Positions 58,491 to 64,000 of a stretch of DNA of 64,000 nucleotides are shown in pieces. Under the pieces are notes generated by a model. It searched no databases. It was not told where the DNA came from and was given only the letters and a program-made list of their open reading frames with translations. The stretch's first letter is position 1; each line of letters begins with the position of its first letter. The position numbers and the translations under genes were made by a program. Source of the stretch: Balanoglossus misakiensis (Eukaryota > Hemichordata); assembly GCA_040954595.2 (NCBI GenBank), contig CM082576.2:19654001-19718000 (forward strand), in the 5' to 3' direction.

Positions 58491-59642
58491 TGTATTATTG
58501 GCACGCACCTGCAGAAGATCTGATAAAGGGACTATTGAAAAATGAATATTTTATATGGTACTCTTTATTTACCCCTGAGTTGTCAATCCTTCAATGACAA
58601 GGATGACATGAGCAACCTTGTACACACCAGAAACAACATGAAATGGTCATTACATTTGAAAAAGTTAAACTCTGCTTTTGCATGGTATATATAAATATAA
58701 TGATATAAATATATAGTTATCTGTTCTGATTGTCCAAACAATCCTTTACACACAGTAAAAAGGTAAATATAATGCTTGATGGCTCTTGATAAACTGCGTT
58801 ATGTGTAGTATATATAAATATAAATGATATAAATATATAGTTATAAAACTTCTGATTGTGATGTAAATCTTCACACAATGGAAAAGATGCTTTGAGTAAA
58901 ACCTTGGCTCACACTTTCACAAGAATGTAATACGGGATGGAACTGAAAAATGTAGCAAAATATTGACCCGTGGAAACTGCTACATTTGAAATATAATTAT
59001 GACTAAAATACATTAAAGTATTCCCTAATATTTAAAAAATTATGACATATTTTCATGTTGTTACAATGAACTTTAAACTACTTAAAACTCACTACTATTA
59101 CACACTATTATTCTCCCTCACTTTTAAGAACTTGAGTATCCCTTTCAAATAACAAATCATCTTATTATTATTATGTTGTGCAAAATTGACAATGTTTACT
59201 AAGACTTTAAAACATTGGTAAATGTATAAGGAAACTCCTGTGACAAAAAGACAATTTCTACTTCTAAGTGTGGACAGTCTGTGCCTTAAAATCTGTGCCT
59301 TAAAATTTATAACTACAAAAATGAATCATAACAATAAAAAAATAAAAAAAAAACATTTCACTGTGTTTTAGATGCATGGTAACATACAAGAAATACATGA
59401 GAAGTTTACATGGTAAAATAGATTAGCAAAATTGTTTTATAGAGTATACCATTGCACAACTGGCAGACAACTAATATGACAAAGCAACTTAGACCTGGCA
59501 TTGTTTTTAATTGGCAAGATAGAAGCTAGAACAAGCTGTAGGCTGAACGAAGGAGTACTGAACAAGTCATGACTGACCTTGATACAAACAATTTTGTATC
59601 TTCTGAGTACTGTTGGAGGCTAGAAATGTCAGGAGCTCCTGC
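58491..59642 (-). other. 3' flank and probable 3' UTR of the BEN gene
   Basis: AT-rich, no ORF. Two related stretches (58,687-58,735 and 58,808-58,852) share TATATAAATATAA and GATATAAATATATAGTTAT. On the minus strand AATAAA occurs near 58,563, a possible poly(A) signal about 1.1 kb after the stop codon. Confidence 0.4.
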
Positions 59643-62600
59643 CTAATTATGTTTTGGCAATATTCTACTTCGTTTGGCCGATATCATATTGCCAATAGAC
59701 TCATTAATCATGGAATCTGTGGGTCCATTAGGTACAGAATGTTCCTGGGAGAATGCTGGAAGAAAACGAGAGAACTAAATTCAAACAATTGAAAAGAAAT
59801 GAATTAAAGAGGTTGAGAACACAGTATGGAGAATATGCTGAATAACATGCTGCAAAGTCATCAGTCATACTCAAATCTCTTAAGCTGAAAGATGACACAT
59901 TTTCATCAACTTTCAACATCACATTAACATAAGTATACATACCTGTATACATGTAGAAAGGCAAATTTTCATCAATGTCATCTGTCATCAATGAAATGAA
60001 CATATGATTTTAGGAAGACCATACTTTAGAATGTAATATACTGTATATCTATACATTCATATCAATAAATAACTCACCAAGTATTGAATTTCTGATATCT
60101 GGGTCAATGCCCAGTCTTCCATTCATGCCCTTGACATTCATTGAGACTAGCTCTTCATCAGTGTAGAACACCCGCACCAAAAATCGGGCACATGCAGTGG
60201 CCGACTTATTTTTTGCTTTCTGAACTGCTATTGTTTTCACCTTTGCAGGCAGGAACACCTGATCACCTGGTGTCAATGGTACATACTGGCAAATTAAAAA
60301 CAGACATGAAAAAGAAATTGAATTATAAAAAGTGGACAGGCAGAAAGAAGGCAACTTAACCTAACTCAATTGTTCCAAAGACTGTTGTTGACAGCAGAGC
60401 CAATAAGTACCACCCGCTTGACAGTAAGGAGTAGTTTGTAATAGTTCAAGTGAAAATACCTTATGGATAGCTGCCAATTCTTTGTTAATCTTCCCTGGTT
60501 TTGGTGGAGATGCGTTATCTATAATTTCCTCTTCAACGCCTGTAAACATATTTCATTAAAATGGATGACTATGATTTGCATATAGTGAAAAACAAAAGGT
60601 ACAGACTGTCTTCAATAACATATTGAAGTATTAAAGTCAAGATAGATTTATTTCACAGGGAAATTCCAGACATGCTTAAAAATTGGATACAGCTTTTCTG
60701 AGCAAAAGGACTCACCTGTTCTTTCTGAAACAGCCAATTTCACTTTCAGGTCAGCATTCTCTCTATTCAGTGTTTTATTTTCTTTCTCCAACATTGTAAT
60801 TTTGCTGATGTACTTCGGGCATTTCACACATTGCTGGAGTTCTTGCCGAGGACACTGCCGGAATTCTGGCCGAGGACACTTGCCCCCCTGCGTTGGATGC
60901 CCTTTTTCATTTACAGGACCAGGTATGTCATGATCACGTCTGTGGGAGGCGTCATCTGTGTCACTGTCACTGCCATCGCCATCGGACATAGACATTGGTA
61001 TTTCTTCTTGAGGATCATCAAAACTGAAAAAAGGGAACAAATCACAATGAATACAACATCAATAACTTTTAACTTTTTATTTAAATTATGCTGATAAATT
61101 ACCTGTCTCTTGAGATATTGAATTTTCACAGTTTTAAGACATGTTGAACTTCACAGGGATCATATTTACTAGAGGGTAAATTCACTAACTTAGTGATATT
61201 TTCCACCTTACCTCACATCGAAGAAGCCACTGTCTGCCATGCTTTGTATTAAAGCGCTGTCTCTTTGAATATTTGCCTTTCTCTGCTCTTCCCTCTCCTT
61301 TCTTCTTGAAGCTTCATCTACTTGGTCAACTTGTTTCTGTGTCACACTGGTCACCTCTTGGTTTGTAGATTTTGACTTCTTGGTTTTTTTTTTACCTTTT
61401 GCAGCTGCTTGGTCTGGTACTTTTCGTTTCTTACTGTTTCCGCTAATTGCTTTTTCTAAATTGGCCTTTATTTTCTGAAGTTCCTCCTTATCATCTGACA
61501 AGAAATTAATTTTGAACGTACAGTGAATGTAAATGAATTTAATCATCAGTGGCAAGGATGGGAAATTTCATTTGGATGCTAAAATGTCATGACTTGACCA
61601 ACACAGGAAAATAAAAATAAATATCAATGTTGTTTATGTGACATCAGTTCTGAAATAATGAACCTGTGATCCCAAATCTCAGCAAACCAATATGCAGGAA
61701 AAGCTGGCTATGCTATTATAATGTACTTTGGTTCTGCTTTTTCCAACTCTGTACTTTTTTGAAATGTTGATTTTATACAGATGTTCAGAACACCATAATT
61801 TTACTCCCCTGTCAACTCCTTTTTACAAACTTATTTTCCAATATATCGGATGAATCTGTTGTGTTTTTGCACTCATGCTAATGTCAAAAACATATTTGAA
61901 AATAAGATTGAATAATATATACATTTATGTTGTGTACTTACAGCTTTTGCCTTGCACTAGGCATGGATAGTGCTTCTTATCCAGTGGCCAAATGGCTTGT
62001 GTTATGCCTCCAACTGTGTTCACTTCCTCAGATTTGACAATAAGGAGTGCATTGTCTTCAACAAATTGAACTAGCTGAAATTCTGAAAATGATTGTATAA
62101 AACGGACACATTTATTTAAGAATGGCTGTACATGAACATGTTTAAAACCAACATTTGTTGTTTTTTTCACTCTGGACTGGATAACACGATAGCATGCAAG
62201 ACTTGCATTGACTATGCAGTGTACATGCCAATCTTCATTTAAGCTACATGTAAAGCAATGATTTAAATCCTGTTTAAATCGACAGATTGGTGATGTAAAT
62301 TACTGTTTTGCTGCTGAAAACAAAATCAGAAAAGGCGCCTACCTTTTTGACATCACTAATTGCCCCTAAAAATCGATATCATGGGTGGTCTGCAGGGTAC
62401 AAGTGTTCTGCAGACGCGCGGACACATGACATGACCTCCAAGAAAAGTTGCTCTGCCGTTGTCAAGTTTAGATAAGGTGTTGCGACCGGAACGCTGAGCT
62501 GCGTTATTTGTTGCAATTTCTGCGTGTTGCTGGCTATGACGCTAGGACGCCTGTCTAAAGATAGCTGGTGTACTGAATGCAAGGGGCAACGCGTACTGTT

Positions 62601-62782
62601 TGGCGTTTTACGATGTTTCAATCGTCTATACTGGTAAAATGTGATCGTGACTCGCGGTTTTCAAGGAGTTTCCAGGAGAAAATTTTGAATTTCTAGGAGA
62701 TTCCAGGAGCATGAAACTGCATAATCATCTTACCTTGGTCACCGAAGCTTGTCTTAGCTGTCCTTGAACGCTTAGTAGGCAT
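59643..62782 (-). CDS. BEN-domain protein, complete, 7 coding exons, 393 aa
   Basis: Coding exons (minus strand): 62,734-62,782, 61,942-62,082, 61,212-61,494, 60,716-61,023, 60,460-60,539, 60,078-60,285 and 59,643-59,755. All have GT..AG borders and matching phases (1,1,2,1,0,1), total 1,182 nt. Residues 1-16 are basic (MPTKRSRTAKTSFGDQ). Residues 17-65 form the FQLVQFVEDNALLIVKS module that heads many invertebrate BEN proteins. Residues 83-103 are Lys-rich with a nuclear signal (SKKRKV). An acidic stretch (SDGDGSDSDTDD) starts exon 4, followed by a Cys-rich bit (CVKCPKYI) and a short coiled coil (ITMLEKENKTLNRENADL). The BEN domain follows at about 286-360, with FLVRVFYTDEELVSMNVKG and GIDPDIRNSILG. 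The BEN domain is a known DNA-binding and repressor-type domain, so nuclear chromatin work is likely. It is head-to-head with the gene at 63,239, 456 bp apart. Confidence 0.85.
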
Positions 62783-63238
62783 CACGGAACTGTAAACAGG
62801 AAAATTGAAACGATTGAGGAGCTTTCAAGGAGACGTACAATGGCGTTTTCTGATTTATCTGGACGTTTTCATGTTTGGCGCGTGATCGTGACCTAGATTA
62901 GTAGATAGTGAACTCTAAACCGATTGGATGAATTTGACCTCTCTGTAAATTTTCGATCGCTGAAGAGTGTCTCCCTCTTTGAATTTCAGATCTGTCGTGC
63001 TATATCTGTTCAGATGAGCAATATTTTATTTTCTCTTCAATAATTCGAAGCATATCAAGTGTAAACGACAACTTCAAATGCATAAATAAGGATAATTTAC
63101 CCCCGCCTTTACCCAGCAACACTTGCGATAAACAAGCGCCATATTGGAAAGGTCAACTTTAGTACACTGACTGACGATCAAGGACGTCGCATCTTTCACT
63201 TACTGTGCACTGAGCTTAGCCACTCGGCAATTGGAAAA
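62783..63238. promoter_or_regulatory. Shared region between two divergent genes
   Basis: 456 bp separate the start codons of the BEN gene (minus) and the EnSpm-like ORF (plus). TTTCCTGTTTACAG on the minus strand, ending 7 bp before the BEN start codon, looks like a splice acceptor, so the BEN gene may have a non-coding first exon further right. A YY1-like CGCCATATT lies at 63,137-63,145. No TATA box was seen for either gene. Confidence 0.45.
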
Positions 63239-64000
63239 ATGGCAGAAAGACAAGAAGAGAAGTCAAGAAGAAAGAGGGGAGTTTACATGAGTTACCTCAA
63301 TGATCCTTCGATTCCAATTCCGCGTACGACAGCAAAAAGATGGTCATCAAACTCCGGTGAAGGCCCCAGTACTAGTAGTGCCGGCGACTTATCCTTTGTC
63401 TCGGAAGGCCCGCGCCCCAGTACTAGTGGTGCCGGCGACTTATCCTTTGTCTCGGAAGGCCCCAGTACTAGTAGTGCCGGCGACTTATCCTTTGTCTCGG
63501 ACATCGACTCAAGCAGTCCACCGACTCCAGGCAATTCAAGCGAGTGTGGGCTGACCGACCTTTTCGATACACAGGACAACACATGTGCTTTCGACGACGA
63601 TACAACTGAAACGGGACGTACTACCGGTATGCAACCAATGGACGCTGAATTGGATACGGATGCAATCCACCATTTTGGATCTGGTTCTGACTTGTGGGGT
63701 AAATACCTCGACGATTTTGATGAAGATATGGAAAATGAAGCGTCTGATACTGGTGAAGTACTTAGCGATTCTAGTGAAGATATTTCAACACCTAACGACA
63801 AAGAAGGTGACGATCAACGTCTATACGCTGGAGCTCCCCTTACAGTCGGCATTACTATGCTCCTTATTATGTCATTTGCTATTCGACATAATCTAACTGG
63901 TTCTGCATTGACGGACTTACTAACTTTAATCGAGTTGCATTGCATCACACCTAATTTGTGTAGAAAGAGTATGAAAATGTTCCATGAGTTCTTCAGAGCA
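63239..64000 (+). CDS. EnSpm/CACTA-like transposase-type protein, N-terminal part, runs off the window
   Basis: 254 codons from ATG 63,239 are open to the window end. Residues 1-35 are basic (MAERQEEKSRRKRGVYMSYL). Residues 41-88 carry three in-frame repeats of GPSTSSAGDLSFVSE-like units. Residues 89-190 are acidic and Ser/Thr-rich. From about 196, LYAGAPLTVGITMLLIMSFA leads into RHNLTGSALTDLLTLIELHC. That block is typical of the N-terminal part of large animal proteins related to EnSpm/tnp2-type transposases (known to me as a family pattern, not checked). The catalytic part would lie beyond the window. No CACTA terminal repeat was found upstream, so it may be a domesticated copy or an element whose end lies elsewhere. 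Confidence 0.6.
   Translation, partial: MAERQEEKSRRKRGVYMSYLNDPSIPIPRTTAKRWSSNSGEGPSTSSAGDLSFVSEGPRPSTSGAGDLSFVSEGPSTSSAGDLSFVSDIDSSSPPTPGNSSECGLTDLFDTQDNTCAFDDDTTETGRTTGMQPMDAELDTDAIHHFGSGSDLWGKYLDDFDEDMENEASDTGEVLSDSSEDISTPNDKEGDDQRLYAGAPLTVGITMLLIMSFAIRHNLTGSALTDLLTLIELHCITPNLCRKSMKMFHEFFRA

Noticed and set aside
57828-58597. Several 60-120-codon frames rich in HPK, VHP or PKH
   Set aside because: All follow the GGTGCACC minisatellite period on both strands.
60831-61094. Plus-strand 87-codon frame
   Set aside because: Antisense shadow of exon 4 of the BEN gene.
62379-62621. 80-codon minus-strand frame within intron 1 of the BEN gene
   Set aside because: The spliced BEN model skips it with matching phases, and the frame has no motif or splice borders.

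Overview
The window looks like intergenic and repeat-rich DNA from an invertebrate animal with a large, transposon-loaded genome. Spliceosomal introns with GT..AG ends, animal-type transposons (CR1/L2-like LINE, piggyBac, Ty3/gypsy, Helentron-like elements, hAT-like and EnSpm-like pieces) and a BEN-domain gene point this way. A marine deuterostome or lophotrochozoan is my guess; the sequence alone does not fix the phylum. No rRNA, tRNA or CRISPR was seen.

Layout. 0.4-2.76 kb: a decayed LINE reverse transcriptase (minus strand) split by a decayed piggyBac element at a TTAA site. 2.76-4.06 kb: a 309-bp tandem array. 4.06-5.6 kb: unassigned DNA. 5.66-10.44 kb: scattered exons and broken exon copies of an OB-fold (RPA-like) protein, set among two foldback structures. 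10.45-11.88 kb: a broken transposon-type ORF. 11,884-16,756: a complete Ty3/gypsy element on the minus strand with two LTRs that look identical, but a pol broken by one frameshift and one in-frame stop.

18.1-52.7 kb is one large imperfect palindrome. The left arm (18.11-29.31 kb) pairs in inverse order with 35.63-38.83 kb and 47.27-52.74 kb. Once later insertions are removed each arm is about 8-8.7 kb, and the spacer is 6.3 kb. The left arm gained a Helentron/HINE-like element (21.5-23.9 kb) and an 833-bp TIR element (19.56-20.39 kb). The right arm gained a 1.49-kb TIR element (45.78-47.27 kb). Then 30,299-39,073 was duplicated in tandem as 39,074-46,019, nearly identical except for a 1,863-bp block found only in the first copy. 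The spacer holds a candidate small secreted-protein gene (TATA box, signal-peptide exon, two more exons; 29.78-32.31 kb) and a 110-aa ORF present twice.

52.74-57.94 kb is an 86-bp satellite array (about 60 monomers) with a higher-order period of about 1.79 kb. It runs into a GGTGCACC-rich minisatellite with a 47-bp-stem hairpin (57.94-58.49 kb). 59.6-62.8 kb holds the best gene: a complete seven-exon BEN-domain protein on the minus strand (393 aa, all splice phases agree). It is head-to-head with a long ORF on the plus strand (63,239 to window end) that resembles the N-terminal part of EnSpm-like transposase proteins. The two may be host neighbours or the two halves of one mobile element.
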